A stretch of DNA of 64,000 nucleotides from Anaeromyxobacter oryzisoli (GCF_022690765.1 NZ_JALCZA010000011.1:36576-100575); one strand, 5' to 3'. Shown: positions 14,453 through 23,176, counted from the stretch's first letter. The notes: generated by a model not told the origin, from the letters alone. Translations and numbers: made by a program.

Positions 14453-16084
14453 ATGCCATCGATCCGCCGTGCCGCGGTCGCGCTGGCGCTGTGCGCGTGC
14501 AGCGCGTGCAGCAGCGGCGCCAAGGTTTCGCCCATCTCCGGCTCAAACCGTCCACCGGTCGCGCAAGCGGGGCTGGATCGCACCTCGCCGAGGGGCGCCG
14601 CGGTCGTCCTCGACGCCTCGGGGAGCTTCGATCCGGAGGGGGTCCCGCTCACCTTCGCGTGGACGCTGGTGTCGAAGCCGCAGTCCAGCGCCGCGGTCCT
14701 CCTGAGCTCCGCCATCGCGACCAGCTTCACGCCCGACGTCTTCGGGTCGTACGTCATCCGGCTCACGGTGAGCGACGGCGCCCTCTCGGCGTCCGACGAG
14801 GTGACGATCACCGTCGTGAACCACGCGCCGGTGGCCGACGCTGGCCTCGATCTCGAGACGAACCAGGGCTCCGCCGTGACGCTCTCCGCGGCCGCCTCGA
14901 GGGACCCCGACGGTGATCCGCTCACCTGCGCCTGGACGATCGTCTCTCGCCCGTCTGGCAGCACCGCTGCGCCGTCCGACGCGGCGGCCTGCGCGCCGAC
15001 ATTCACCCCCGACGCCGAGGGTGCCTATACGATCGCGCTGACCGTGAGCGACGGGGCGCTGGCGAGCGCGGCGGATACCGTCCTGGTGACGGCATACCGG
15101 AAGGTGTGGATGCTCGGTCACGCGGTGGTAGACGCGGAGTACTCGCGGGCGCTCGAGCGCGTGGTCATCGTAGGGACGTCGCCCAATCGCCTGTACCTCG
15201 CCGATCCGGTCGGCATGACCGAGCAATCGGTCGATCTCTCGCTCGCCCCTACCTCGGTGAGCGTGTCGCCGGACGGCCTCCATGCCGCGGTCGGCCACAA
15301 CGGCTGGGTGTCGTACGTGCGGCTCTCGCCGGCGCCGCTCGTCGTGGAGAAGACCATCGCCACCACGGCCGACGTCCTCGACGTCGTGCTCGCGGGGAAC
15401 GGCTGGATCTACGCGTTCCCGCGGGTGGATCAGTGGGCGGAGATCCACTGCCTCGAGATCTCCACCGCCAAGGAGGTCCTGAGCGCGGACTGGAGCATCT
15501 ACGCCGGGACCAAGGCGAAGCTCCACCCGGGCGGCACCTCGATCTACGGTGCCGACAACGGCGTCTCGCCGTCGGACATCGAGAAGTACGACATCGCGTC
15601 CGGAACGGCGAAGTACCTGTACGACTCGCCGTACCACGGCGACTACGCCATGTGCGGCGACCTGTGGATCTCCGAAGACGGGCTCCGGATCTTCACCGCG
15701 TGCGGCAACACCTTCCACTCGAACACCGTCCAGGGCACGACGGCGGGGTCGGACATGACGTACGCCGGCGCCCTCGAGGGCACCGCGCGGGTGCGCTGGG
15801 TGGACCACTCGCTCGCGGCCCATCGGGTCCTCGCGATTCCGGCCGCCGACCCCTGGGCCTATCCCCCGCAGCCGGCCGCCGACGCCGAGCTTCGCGTGTT
15901 CAGCGACGACTACCTCGCTCGGCAGGAGACGGTCGCGCTCCCGCACTTGGGCATCAGCGGGACCGGGTACCTCGTGCACGGACGGTTCGTGTTCTTCTCG
16001 AAGGACGGCACGAGGCGCTTCGTCCTGGGGCAGGTGGACGCCAGCTCGGGGCTCCTCGTGCCGGACGCCCTGGTCGCCTACTAG
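14453..16084 (+). CDS. PKD-domain lipoprotein with C-terminal propeller-like domain
   Basis: 543 residues. The start gives a short signal peptide (MPSIRRAAVALALCACSACSSG) with candidate lipobox LCAC. Residues ~35-205 hold two PKD-type Ig repeats (each with RPPVAQAG/HAPVADAG openings, D-x-S-x-D-P-G loops and an ending L-T-V-S-D-G-A). The C-terminal ~330 residues contain repeated blade-like strands (LYLADP, VSVSPDGLHAAVGHNGWVSYV, SIYGADN, WISEDGLRIFTACG) suggesting a beta-propeller. This is a common myxobacterial cell-surface design; the ligand is unknown. Start choice: GGAGGGG lies 6 bases before ATG 14453; ATG 14429 in the same frame also has a good site and would add eight residues. No partner gene adjoins it. 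Confidence 0.82.
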   Translation: MPSIRRAAVALALCACSACSSGAKVSPISGSNRPPVAQAGLDRTSPRGAAVVLDASGSFDPEGVPLTFAWTLVSKPQSSAAVLLSSAIATSFTPDVFGSYVIRLTVSDGALSASDEVTITVVNHAPVADAGLDLETNQGSAVTLSAAASRDPDGDPLTCAWTIVSRPSGSTAAPSDAAACAPTFTPDAEGAYTIALTVSDGALASAADTVLVTAYRKVWMLGHAVVDAEYSRALERVVIVGTSPNRLYLADPVGMTEQSVDLSLAPTSVSVSPDGLHAAVGHNGWVSYVRLSPAPLVVEKTIATTADVLDVVLAGNGWIYAFPRVDQWAEIHCLEISTAKEVLSADWSIYAGTKAKLHPGGTSIYGADNGVSPSDIEKYDIASGTAKYLYDSPYHGDYAMCGDLWISEDGLRIFTACGNTFHSNTVQGTTAGSDMTYAGALEGTARVRWVDHSLAAHRVLAIPAADPWAYPPQPAADAELRVFSDDYLARQETVALPHLGISGTGYLVHGRFVFFSKDGTRRFVLGQVDASSGLLVPDALVAY

Positions 16085-16191
16085 TCCGGCCGACCGCCCG
16101 GCCGTGTGCCGCCGGCGCGCCGATCGGTTACATTCGGGGCGCGATTCGGAACATCCGGCGCCGGCGGTGCTCGCCCGCGCCCGCGGTCACA

Positions 16192-16226
16192 CGGACCCCG
16201 CCCGGCGTCGCGCCGGCCGGGGTCCG
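16192..16226 (+). other. Strong compound hairpin upstream of the DUF554 gene
   Basis: CGGACCCCG (16192-16200) pairs with CGGGGTCCG (16218-16226), and inside it CCGGCG/CGCCGG close a TCG loop. There is no T tract. It sits 20 bases before ATG 16247 and 108 bases after the previous stop, so it may be an rho-dependent/3'-end stem or a leader structure that limits translation of the next gene. Confidence 0.5.
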
Positions 16227-16246
16227 CACCTTCGAGGCACGCTTCG

Positions 16247-16996
16247 ATGCTCGAGCTCTTCACCCGGACCTCCGGGACATGGATCAACGTCGCCGCGATC
16301 GCGGCGGGCACCGCGGTCGGGGTGGCCGCGGGGGCGCGGCTGCCGGAGCGCCTGAGCCGGACGCTGATGCAGGTGCTCGGGCTGGTGACGCTGGTCGTGG
16401 GGCTCGGGATGGCGCGCTCGCTCGAGGGGGTCCGCTCGGGCCCGCTCCCCGGGGTGATCGTCGCCCTGGTGAGCCTCGCCCTGGGCGGCGTCGCCGGCGA
16501 GCTGCTCGGGATCGAGGAGCGGCTCGCCGCCCTCGGCGAGGCGGCGCGGCGCCGGTTCGGCGGGGGAGGGCGGTTCACGGAGGGGTTCGTGACCGCGACC
16601 CTCCTGTTCTGCATCGGCCCGATGGCGATCGTGGGGTCGATCCAGAACGGCCTCGCCCTCGACCCGCGCACGCTCGTGGTCAAGGCGGCCCTCGACGGCA
16701 TCGCGTCCGTGGCGCTCTCGGGGGTCTACGGGGTCGGGGTCGCCCTCGCGGCGGTGCCGCTGCTGCTCCTCCAGGGCGGCGTGAGCGTGGGGGCGGCGGC
16801 GCTCGCGAGCGTGCTCCCCGATCCCGCCACCGACCCGCGGCTGCTCGTGGTGACCGGCGCGGGCGGGCTGCTCGTGACCGGCATCGGCGTGAACCTGCTG
16901 CTCGCCGGGCTCGGGCTCGAGGACCGGAAGATCCGGCTCGGCGCGATGCTGCCGGCCCTCGTGATCGCGCCGGTGCTGCACGTCCTCGCGAGCTAG
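16247..16996 (+). CDS. DUF554-family membrane protein
   Basis: 249 residues with about six to seven hydrophobic helices. The opening GTWINVAAIAAGTAVGVAAGARLPERL and the segment FVTATLLFCIGPMAIVGSIQNGL are strongly conserved in the DUF554 (YqgA/YdfK) family of inner-membrane proteins, whose transported substrate is not established. The ATG at 16247 is chosen because it begins the family N-terminus directly. No close operon partner: the next gene starts 130 bases downstream. Confidence 0.88.
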   Translation: MLELFTRTSGTWINVAAIAAGTAVGVAAGARLPERLSRTLMQVLGLVTLVVGLGMARSLEGVRSGPLPGVIVALVSLALGGVAGELLGIEERLAALGEAARRRFGGGGRFTEGFVTATLLFCIGPMAIVGSIQNGLALDPRTLVVKAALDGIASVALSGVYGVGVALAAVPLLLLQGGVSVGAAALASVLPDPATDPRLLVVTGAGGLLVTGIGVNLLLAGLGLEDRKIRLGAMLPALVIAPVLHVLAS

Positions 16997-17126
16997 TCCC
17001 GGCCGAGCGCCTGGCTCCCGCCCGGGGGGGCCCGCGCTCGTCGAGGATCGTCTCGCGCCGCTCCGACGTGGCATCTTCTCCGGGGAGGGCCTACTCTCGC
17101 GCCCCGGCGCTCCCCTGGCGAGGCCC

Positions 17127-17708
17127 ATGACCGTCGATCACCACACCGCCCTCGACGCCGCCGTCTTCCACGCCGTGAACGCCGGCGGCGGGCGGGTCCT
17201 CGACGCGCTCGCGGTGACGCTCTCCGCGCCGTGGTTCGGGGTCCTCACGTTCGTCTCCCTGGCGCTCGCCATCGCGGCCGTGGCGGGGCGCCGGCGGGTC
17301 GCCCTGCTCCTCTCGCTCGTCATCGCCGTCGTCCTGAGCGACATGGTGGGCTCCCAGGTGCTGAAGCCGCTCTTCGGCCGGATGCGCCCGTGCTACGCGC
17401 TCCCGCCCGGCACCTTCCGCTGGCTCGCGCGGGCGGCGAACGTCGGCTCGCTGCCGAGCCTGCACGCGTCGAACTTCTTCGCGATGGCCTCCGTCGCCTG
17501 GGCCGCGAGCCGGCGGCTCGGCGGGGCGGTGCTGGTGCTCGCGGCGGCGGTCGCGCTGAGCCGGGTCTACGTCGGCGTGCACTGGCCGAGCGACATCGTC
17601 GCCGGCGCCGTCTGGGGCGTACTCTGCGCGGTCGCGGCGCTGGCCCTGGTGCGGCGCGCCGAGCGGGGCCGCGCGCCTGCGGGCGGGCCTTCGCGACCGG
17701 AGAGGTGA
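17127..17708 (+). CDS. PAP2-family membrane phosphatase
   Basis: 193 residues with five to six helices. The three PAP2 active-site motifs are visible: KPLFGRMRP (motif 1, around residue 87), SLPSLHASN (motif 2, variant of PSGH) and SRVYVGVHWPSD (motif 3 with the nucleophilic His and Asp). Such enzymes hydrolyse lipid phosphates, for example undecaprenyl pyrophosphate or phosphatidylglycerol phosphate. The stop is followed after eight bases by the GTG of the metal ABC ATPase, so the three genes may be one transcript. Confidence 0.88.
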   Translation: MTVDHHTALDAAVFHAVNAGGGRVLDALAVTLSAPWFGVLTFVSLALAIAAVAGRRRVALLLSLVIAVVLSDMVGSQVLKPLFGRMRPCYALPPGTFRWLARAANVGSLPSLHASNFFAMASVAWAASRRLGGAVLVLAAAVALSRVYVGVHWPSDIVAGAVWGVLCAVAALALVRRAERGRAPAGGPSRPER

Positions 17709-17716
17709 GGGGGATC

Positions 17717-18406
17717 GTGCCGAACGCGCTCGAGGTGGAGCAGCTCACGGTGCGCCTCGGCGGGACCGTGATCCTCCGGGACCTCGGCTTCACCGTCCCG
17801 ACGGGCAGCGCGCTCGCCGTGATCGGGCCGAACGGCGCGGGGAAGACCGTCCTGTTCCGGGCGCTCATCGGCGCACTGCCGTACCAGGGCTCGGTCCGCT
17901 GGGCGCCCGGGACGCGGATCGGCTACGTCCCGCAGAAGCTCGACATCGAGCGCGATCTCCCGATCACCGGCCGCGACTTCCTCCGGGCGAAGACCTCGGT
18001 CACCGGAACGCCCGGCCACGACGCGGACCGCGCGCTCGAGCTCGTGAACCTGCCGCCCGCCGTGGCGGCGCAGCCGGTCGGCACCCTCTCCGGCGGCCAG
18101 TTCCAGCGCCTGCTGCTCGCGTTCGCCCTCATGGGGCGGCCCACGGTCCTCCTCTTCGACGAGCCCACGGCCGGGGTGGACGAGCCGGGCGAGGAGCGGC
18201 TCTACGAGATGATCCGCCGGGTGCAGCAGGCCGAGGGGCTGACGCTCCTCCTCATCTCGCACGAGCTGAGCGTCGTGTACCGCCACGCGAACAACGTGCT
18301 GTGCCTCTCGCGGGACCGCCCGACCCTCGGCCCCCCCGAGGAGATCCTCACGCCCGAGCGGATCGAGCAGGTCTACGGGGCGCCGCTCAAGTACCATCAC
18401 CACTGA
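17717..18406 (+). CDS. Zinc/manganese-type ABC transporter ATP-binding protein
   Basis: 229 residues. Walker A GPNGAGKTVL, Q-loop YVPQK, signature LSGGQFQR, Walker B VLLFDEP and switch histidine ISHELS are all present, so it is a complete ATPase. The sequence style (YVPQKLDIERDLP) is that of the ZnuC/MntA metal-chelate subfamily. The following permease overlaps its stop codon (TGATG). No periplasmic metal-binding protein gene is adjacent, so the binding protein must be elsewhere or the substrate remains open. It ends in a His triplet. Confidence 0.88.
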   Translation: MPNALEVEQLTVRLGGTVILRDLGFTVPTGSALAVIGPNGAGKTVLFRALIGALPYQGSVRWAPGTRIGYVPQKLDIERDLPITGRDFLRAKTSVTGTPGHDADRALELVNLPPAVAAQPVGTLSGGQFQRLLLAFALMGRPTVLLFDEPTAGVDEPGEERLYEMIRRVQQAEGLTLLLISHELSVVYRHANNVLCLSRDRPTLGPPEEILTPERIEQVYGAPLKYHHH

Positions 18407-19170
18407 TGACGATGTCGTGGACCGGGCTCGCGCTCTCGATCGGGATGGCGGTGGCCGCCGGCCTCGTCGGCTGCTTCGCCGTGATGCGGCGGATGGCGCT
18501 CGCCTCCGACGCGATGTCGCACGTCGCGCTGCCGGGCATCGGGCTCGCGCTCGTCCTCCACCTCCACCCGGCGCTCGGCGGCCTCGCCGCGCTGCTCGTC
18601 GGGACGCTGCTGATCTGGGGCCTCGAGCGCCAGACCCGCATCTCCACCGAGACGCTCATCGGCGTGGTCTTCTCGCTGGCCCTCGCGGTGGGGAGCATGC
18701 TCGCCACCGGCGACGAGCTGGTGGACGCGCTCCTCGGCGCGCCGGGCACGCTCGAGCCGTGGGAGCTCGCGCTCGGGCTCGCGGGCGCCGCCGCGGTGGC
18801 CGTCTTCGTGCTCACCCAGCGGAGCCGGCTGGTCATCGCGCTGGTCTCGTCCGACATCGCGCGGACCACCGGGATCCCGGTCGCGCGCCTCGAGCTCCTG
18901 TACCTGCTCGCGTTCTCGCTGACCGTCGCCCTCGGGCTGCGCTACCTGGGCGTCCTGCTCATGGGCTCGCTCGTCATCATCCCGGCCGCGACGGCCAAGC
19001 ACCTCGCGCGGAGCCTCGACGGGATGTTCGCGATCGCGGTGGCGGTGGCCGTCTCCGCCACCCTCGCCGGGGAGGTCCTGGCGGCCTCCATCCACCGCCC
19101 GACCGGGCCGGTGATCATCGCGATCGCGGCGGCGCTGTTCCTCGCGAGCCTGCTCGCGCGCCGGCGCTGA
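18406..19170 (+). CDS. Zinc/manganese-type ABC transporter permease
   Basis: 254 residues with about seven to eight helices and the conserved features of the ABC-3 metal permease family: VGCFAVMRRMALASDAMSHVALPGIG at the N-terminus (MRRMALxxDAxSHxALPGxx is the family hallmark) and RYLGVLLMGSLVIIPAATA in the second half. It forms the membrane channel for the preceding ATPase; the start codon overlaps that gene's stop. Zinc, manganese and iron are all possible; sequence does not choose. It converges with the methyltransferase gene. Confidence 0.9.
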   Translation: MTMSWTGLALSIGMAVAAGLVGCFAVMRRMALASDAMSHVALPGIGLALVLHLHPALGGLAALLVGTLLIWGLERQTRISTETLIGVVFSLALAVGSMLATGDELVDALLGAPGTLEPWELALGLAGAAAVAVFVLTQRSRLVIALVSSDIARTTGIPVARLELLYLLAFSLTVALGLRYLGVLLMGSLVIIPAATAKHLARSLDGMFAIAVAVAVSATLAGEVLAASIHRPTGPVIIAIAAALFLASLLARRR

Positions 19171-19211
19171 AGCCTCCGGCGCCCTCGGCTCGACGCGAGT
19201 GGGGGGCGCCG

Positions 19212-19967
19212 TCAGGGAGCGAGGCGCCCGGCCCGGATCGTGAGCGGCCAGGTGATCCGACGCGCGCGCTCGGGCGGTCCCCACGCCGCGCCCAGGGCGC
19301 GCGAGACGATCGCGAGTGGATCCTCGCCGGTCTGCTGCCGGTAGGCGCTCACCGCGGACCAGGTGGCGAGGTAGCCCGTGAGCCGCTCAAGCGGCCACCG
19401 CTCCTCGATGTGCAACGCCGGCACGGCGAGCTCCGGCCACGGGAAGGGCAGGGTCCGGTAGCCGGCGTCCACGTGGGCACGCTCCGGCGGCCAGTACGGC
19501 CCCAGGATCTCGCGGTAGAGCCGGTCCACGACCGCGTCCACCGCCGGGCCGACGCGGCAGAGGCCGTAGGTGAAGGCGGCGAAGACGGCGCCGGGCCGGG
19601 CGAGCCGTTCGAGCTCCCGGGGCAGGCGGGCCGGGTCGAGCCAGTGGAGGGACTGCGCGGCGGTCACGAGGTCGGCGCAGGCGCGAGGCAGGCCCGTCGC
19701 CTCGGCGGGCGCCACCATGTACCGCACGCGCGGGTGCGGCTCGGCGCGGGCGATCTGCGCCGCGCTCGGATCGATCCCGATCACCTCGTCGAAGTGCCGG
19801 GCCAGCGCCACCGTCGCCTGGCCGGTCCCGCACCCCAGGTCCACGGCGCGCCCCCGCGCCGGCGCGAGGTCGGCGAGGAGCTCGAACAGCGCCGGCGGGT
19901 ACCCGGGCCGGAACGCCTGGTACCCCGCGGCGACGCCCGAGAAGTGATCCTTGAAGGTGTCCGCCAT
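19212..19967 (-). CDS. Class I SAM-dependent methyltransferase
   Basis: 251 residues. The SAM-binding glycine loop is AVDLGCGTGQATVALA (around residue 43), followed by acidic VIGIDPS and the motif DLVTAAQSLHWLD, typical of the Methyltransf_11/25 group related to the yeast Crg1/trans-aconitate type (N-terminal FSGVAAGYQAFRPGYPP). Start at 19967 is preferred: a GGGAG site lies 9 bases ahead, while an in-frame ATG seven codons upstream has none. Substrate unknown. It converges with the metal permease, with a short gap of 41 bases. Confidence 0.85.
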   Translation of the reverse strand: MADTFKDHFSGVAAGYQAFRPGYPPALFELLADLAPARGRAVDLGCGTGQATVALARHFDEVIGIDPSAAQIARAEPHPRVRYMVAPAEATGLPRACADLVTAAQSLHWLDPARLPRELERLARPGAVFAAFTYGLCRVGPAVDAVVDRLYREILGPYWPPERAHVDAGYRTLPFPWPELAVPALHIEERWPLERLTGYLATWSAVSAYRQQTGEDPLAIVSRALGAAWGPPERARRITWPLTIRAGRLAP

Positions 19968-20066
19968 CGCGGTCTCCCGTGGCGCCATAGGAGCGGCGCC
20001 CCTGGCGCGCCAGGAGATCGCGGGGCCGCCGCCCGGAGCGTCACCTGCGGCGCGCGCGGGCCGCGC

Positions 20067-20660
20067 TCACCAGATCCGGAGCGAGCCGAGGGCGGAGTCG
20101 AAGGTCGGCAGGTCGCGGTCGAAGTAGTAGCGCGCCGGGGCGACGTAGGTGATCTGCCAGGCGCGCCCCTCGGCGATGACGCCGCACAGCACGGCCTTGA
20201 AGCGGAGGCCGTGCCCGTCCCTGAAGCCGACGGTGGTGCGGAACCCCCGCTTCCCCGCGATCGTCTCGGGGCGGGTCTCGAGGACCTTGATCGCGTTGGC
20301 GGACGGGTCGGTGCGCAGGTCGTCGAGCAGCACCTCCGCGAGCGCCTGCGGGTCCATGCCCTTCGAGACCTTCTTCTTCGTGTGCGGCAGGTCCGCGCCG
20401 AACTTCATCTTCCGCACGCGGACCGTCTGGAGGTTGAACCCGTCGCGCGTGGCCACCAGGCCGTTCTCGACCTGGTTCAGCATCATCCAGTCCCGCGGGA
20501 GGTCGAGGGCGAACCGGGCGCCGAACCACTCGCCGGAGTCGTACCGGCCGCCGATGGGATCCCACGGCGAGTACTTCTGCATGCAGCCGGGGAGCAGCGC
20601 GGCGGCGAGCGCCAGGGCGGCGACGCGCGCGGCGGCGCGGGGCGCGGGGCGGGTCTTCAC
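20067..20660 (-). CDS. Predicted lipoprotein, third gene of the lipoprotein operon
   Basis: 197 residues. It begins with a GTG (site GGAGGAAG just upstream) and a lipoprotein signal: basic MKTRPAPRAAAR, hydrophobic core, then LLPGC at the lipobox. The mature part has a predicted alternating strand pattern with conserved-looking FALDLPRDWMMLNQVENGLVATRDG and a C-terminal RDLPTFDSALGSLRIW, reminiscent of proteins that end in 'F..ll.S.r' (PsbP/DUF1795-like fold). That likeness is a guess. The start overlaps the stop of the M48 protease gene (GTGA), so the two are translationally coupled. Confidence 0.72.
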   Translation of the reverse strand: MKTRPAPRAAARVAALALAAALLPGCMQKYSPWDPIGGRYDSGEWFGARFALDLPRDWMMLNQVENGLVATRDGFNLQTVRVRKMKFGADLPHTKKKVSKGMDPQALAEVLLDDLRTDPSANAIKVLETRPETIAGKRGFRTTVGFRDGHGLRFKAVLCGVIAEGRAWQITYVAPARYYFDRDLPTFDSALGSLRIW

Positions 20661-21850
20661 GGCTTCCTCCGATCGAGATCGGCGAGCTCGCCCTCGATCC
20701 AGGCGCGGTCCACGGCGGCCGGGGCGAGCTTGAGGTAGGTCCGCAGGGCGGCGCGCGCGCCGGCGCGGTCGTTGCGCCGCGACAGGGCGAGGCCGAGGCC
20801 GCGCTCCGCCTCGGGGCAGGCCGGATCGAGGGCGACCGCCTTGCGGTACAGCTCGAGCGCGCGGTCGTCGCGATCGCCCTGCTGGCGCGCGGCGTCGGCG
20901 AGGACCGTGAGGGCCTCGGCGGAGCGCGGCCGCAGGAGGAGGTACGCGTCCGCGCCGCGCTCGGCCGGGCCGAAGCGACCCGCGGAGAGATCCAGGCGGG
21001 CGGTCGCGAGGATCACCTCCCGGATAGCCTGCCGGTACCGCTCCGCGCCGCGGTCGCCGGAGGTGCGCCCCGCGTAGCGCGTTCTCACGAGCTTGCGGGT
21101 GCTCTCGATGCGCTCCTCGAGGCGCGGGTGCGTCGCGAACGTGTACGGCTCCTCGATCTTCTCGTCCTTCACCCACGCGGCGAGGTGCTCGAACGGGCAC
21201 GGCGCCTCGCGCACGTCCCAGCCCCCCGCGGCGAGGAGCCCGAGCGCCTGCTCGTCGGCCTCCGCCTCGAGGTCGCGGGAGTAGCCCGTCACCGCGGCCT
21301 GCGTCCCGAGGTGCCCGAGGCCGAAGGGCATCCCCGCGGTCGTGTCCACCCCGCCCTTGTAGGTCCGGTACTCGACGAGGCTGTGCCGGTTCACGGCGTG
21401 CGTCAGCTCGTGGCCGAGCACCATCGCGAGCTGCGCCTCGTTGTCGAGGCGCGAGAGCAGCCCCATGGAGATGAAGATCGCGCCGTCGGGGGTGATGAAG
21501 GCGGTGAGGGCCGGGCTCTCGATGACGCGCACCCGCACGTCGAGGCGCTCGAGGGCGCCGGGCGGTGCGAGCCGGCGCGCGATGCCGACGAGGTACCGCT
21601 CCAGCGCGGGGTCGTCCAGGACGGCGCCGCTCTTCCTGGCCCGGGTGTCGAGCTCGGACGCCTCGTGCCAGAGGCGCCGCTCGTCGGCGGCGAGCTTGAA
21701 GCCCGGGGCGGTGATGGGCGGCACGCGCTCCGCGCGCGCGGTGGGGAAGATCGGGATGATGCAGCCAGGCCCGAGCAGGAGCGCCGCCGCCGCGGCGCAG
21801 AGGCGGCCCGCGCCTCGCCCGGGCCGCGGGGCGGGGATCGCCGCGCTCAT
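20657..21850 (-). CDS. M48-family metalloprotease lipoprotein with TPR tail
   Basis: 397 residues. A lipoprotein signal ends at LLLGPGC (Cys30). Residues ~60-250 are an M48 peptidase: zinc motif HELTH (His147, His151) with the third ligand in LEAEADEQAL (about residue 196). The C-terminal ~120 residues contain two or three TPR-like helices (AYLLLRPRSAEALTVLADAARQQGD; ALELYRKAVALDPACPEAERGLG). The layout resembles BepA/YfgC-type periplasmic proteases that handle outer-membrane proteins, here lipid anchored. It overlaps both neighbours by ATGA/GTGA junctions. Start at ATG 21850 has a GGGGAGG site. Confidence 0.88.
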   Translation of the reverse strand: MSAAIPAPRPGRGAGRLCAAAAALLLGPGCIIPIFPTARAERVPPITAPGFKLAADERRLWHEASELDTRARKSGAVLDDPALERYLVGIARRLAPPGALERLDVRVRVIESPALTAFITPDGAIFISMGLLSRLDNEAQLAMVLGHELTHAVNRHSLVEYRTYKGGVDTTAGMPFGLGHLGTQAAVTGYSRDLEAEADEQALGLLAAGGWDVREAPCPFEHLAAWVKDEKIEEPYTFATHPRLEERIESTRKLVRTRYAGRTSGDRGAERYRQAIREVILATARLDLSAGRFGPAERGADAYLLLRPRSAEALTVLADAARQQGDRDDRALELYRKAVALDPACPEAERGLGLALSRRNDRAGARAALRTYLKLAPAAVDRAWIEGELADLDRRKP

Positions 21851-22503
21851 CGGGCCTCCCCGGGCAGCTCGGAGAGGAGCTTCGCGATCGTCGCCGTGAC
21901 GTCCGCGTCGGAGCGGAGATCCGTCTGGTACCCGAACGACACGTCGAACCAGATCACGTTCCCGCTCCGGTCCACCAGGCCGAGGGTGAGCAGGGCGGTG
22001 GAGTTCCCGGCGACGAACGACAGCCGCCGGCCGTCCGCGCCGGTCTGGCCGGCGCCGGCCGCGACGAGCAGCACGTCGACTCCGGCCCGGTCCAGGATCG
22101 GGCCCACCGGCCCGACGGAGTAGTCGAACCGTTCGCGCTTCGTGTCGAACGCGTAAGGGGGGTAGGTGAACCGCCAGATGGCGCTGGCCACCTCCGCATA
22201 GAGGAGCCGCACCTCGTCCAGATCGGCGTCGTCCTTCCAGGAGAGCGCCTTCGCGCGGAGCTTCCGGGTGCGGAGGCCGTCTGAGAGCGCCTTCACCACG
22301 TTGTGCTCCGCCTTCGCGGTCCACTCCTCGTTCTCCTCCTCGACGCCGCCCCGGGAGACCTCATCCACACGCACCGCGGACAGGATGCCGATCGTGCGCG
22401 TCTTCTGGCGCCACCCCTCTGCACCGGGGCGGGTGTGGTGAAGCGGGAAGCAGCCGCTCAGGACGAAGGCGGCGGCGACCATCACGAGTGCGCGTCGGTT
22501 CAA
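21847..22503 (-). CDS. Predicted lipoprotein, first gene of the operon with the M48 protease
   Basis: 218 residues from a TTG at 22503, chosen because it gives an immediate lipoprotein signal (MNRRALVMVAAAFVLSGC) behind an AGGAGGGGAGG site; the upstream ATG at 22554 would bury this signal. The mature region has a mixed alpha/beta pattern ending with the hydrophobic strand pattern DVLLVAAGAGQT... LTLGLVDRSGNVIWFDVSFGYQTDLRS and a final helix, a layout seen in CsgG/GNA1162-like outer-membrane lipoproteins. That family link is not certain. The stop overlaps the protease start. Confidence 0.7.
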   Translation of the reverse strand: MNRRALVMVAAAFVLSGCFPLHHTRPGAEGWRQKTRTIGILSAVRVDEVSRGGVEEENEEWTAKAEHNVVKALSDGLRTRKLRAKALSWKDDADLDEVRLLYAEVASAIWRFTYPPYAFDTKRERFDYSVGPVGPILDRAGVDVLLVAAGAGQTGADGRRLSFVAGNSTALLTLGLVDRSGNVIWFDVSFGYQTDLRSDADVTATIAKLLSELPGEAR

Positions 22504-22836
22504 GAGGCCTCCCCTCCTGGACAGTGTAGCGCACCATTTGTCGCGATCACGCACCGTGACCGTGTACGTCGGGCTCCCACCGCGGTCCGTGGAGGATCGC
22601 CCCAGCTTCGATCGCAGTCACGCGGTACGAGGCAGGTGTGGCGCCAGGAGACCGGCCTGGTGCCCGCGGCCCAGGACCCTGCGCCGCGGGCGCCCAGCCC
22701 TTCGCGCCTTCGCCCGCCGGCGCCGGTCGCCGGAGCGCTCGCGACGGGCCCCTCGCGCGACGTTGAGGACGCCGGGCGCGGCCGCTACGGACCCCGAGGT
22801 CGCGAGGGCTGCGACGGCGACAGGGAGGGACACGGC
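22504..22836. other. Intergenic region between divergent genes
   Basis: About 330 bases between the lipoprotein operon (minus) and a small plus-strand gene. It should contain promoters in both directions. The stretch 22504-22600 is less GC-rich than its surroundings (TAGCGCACCATTTGTCGCGATCA region) and is the likelier site. No matching hexamer pair or repeat was recognised. Confidence 0.4.
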
Positions 22837-23130
22837 ATGCGCACGGTGATGAAGGCGACGATCGACACGGAGGCGGGGAGCGCCGCGATCCAGGACGGGA
22901 CGATGTCCCAGATCCTGGGGAAGGTCCTCGCGGATCTGAAGCCGGAGGCGGCCTACTTCTACCCGGAGAACGGCAAGCGCACGATGTTCATGGTCTTCGA
23001 CCTCGACGAGTCGCGAAGGCTCCCGGCGATCACGGAGGCGCTCTACACCAAGCTCAGGGCGGACATCTCGTTCGCGCCGGCCATGAACGTGGACGACGTC
23101 CGCGCGGGGCTCGCCGCCATCAAGCGCTGA
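22837..23130 (+). CDS. Small conserved-looking hypothetical protein (97 residues)
   Basis: 97 residues, soluble, with an alternating strand-helix pattern (MKATIDTEAGS... MSQILGKVLADLKPEAAYFYPENGKRTMFMVFDLDESRRLPAITEALYTKL) suggestive of a ferredoxin-like or dimeric alpha/beta-barrel fold of the DUF3303/ABM type. I recognise the style but not a named family. GGGAGGG lies 7 bases before the ATG. A perfect 10-bp hairpin follows the stop. Function unknown. Confidence 0.7.
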   Translation: MRTVMKATIDTEAGSAAIQDGTMSQILGKVLADLKPEAAYFYPENGKRTMFMVFDLDESRRLPAITEALYTKLRADISFAPAMNVDDVRAGLAAIKR

Positions 23131-23148
23131 CGCGGACGAGGAGACGAC

Positions 23149-23176
23149 GAGGCCCGCCGTGCTGCTGGCGGGCCTC
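23149..23176 (+). terminator. Hairpin after the 97-residue protein gene
   Basis: GAGGCCCGCC (23149-23158) and GGCGGGCCTC (23167-23176) form a perfect 10-bp stem with an 8-base loop, 18 bases after the stop. There is no T tract, so termination strength is uncertain. Confidence 0.55.

Noticed and set aside
17717..19170. Naming the ABC pair znuCB outright
   Set aside because: Motifs fit the metal family, but without a binding protein, Zur box or histidine-rich loop the metal cannot be chosen.
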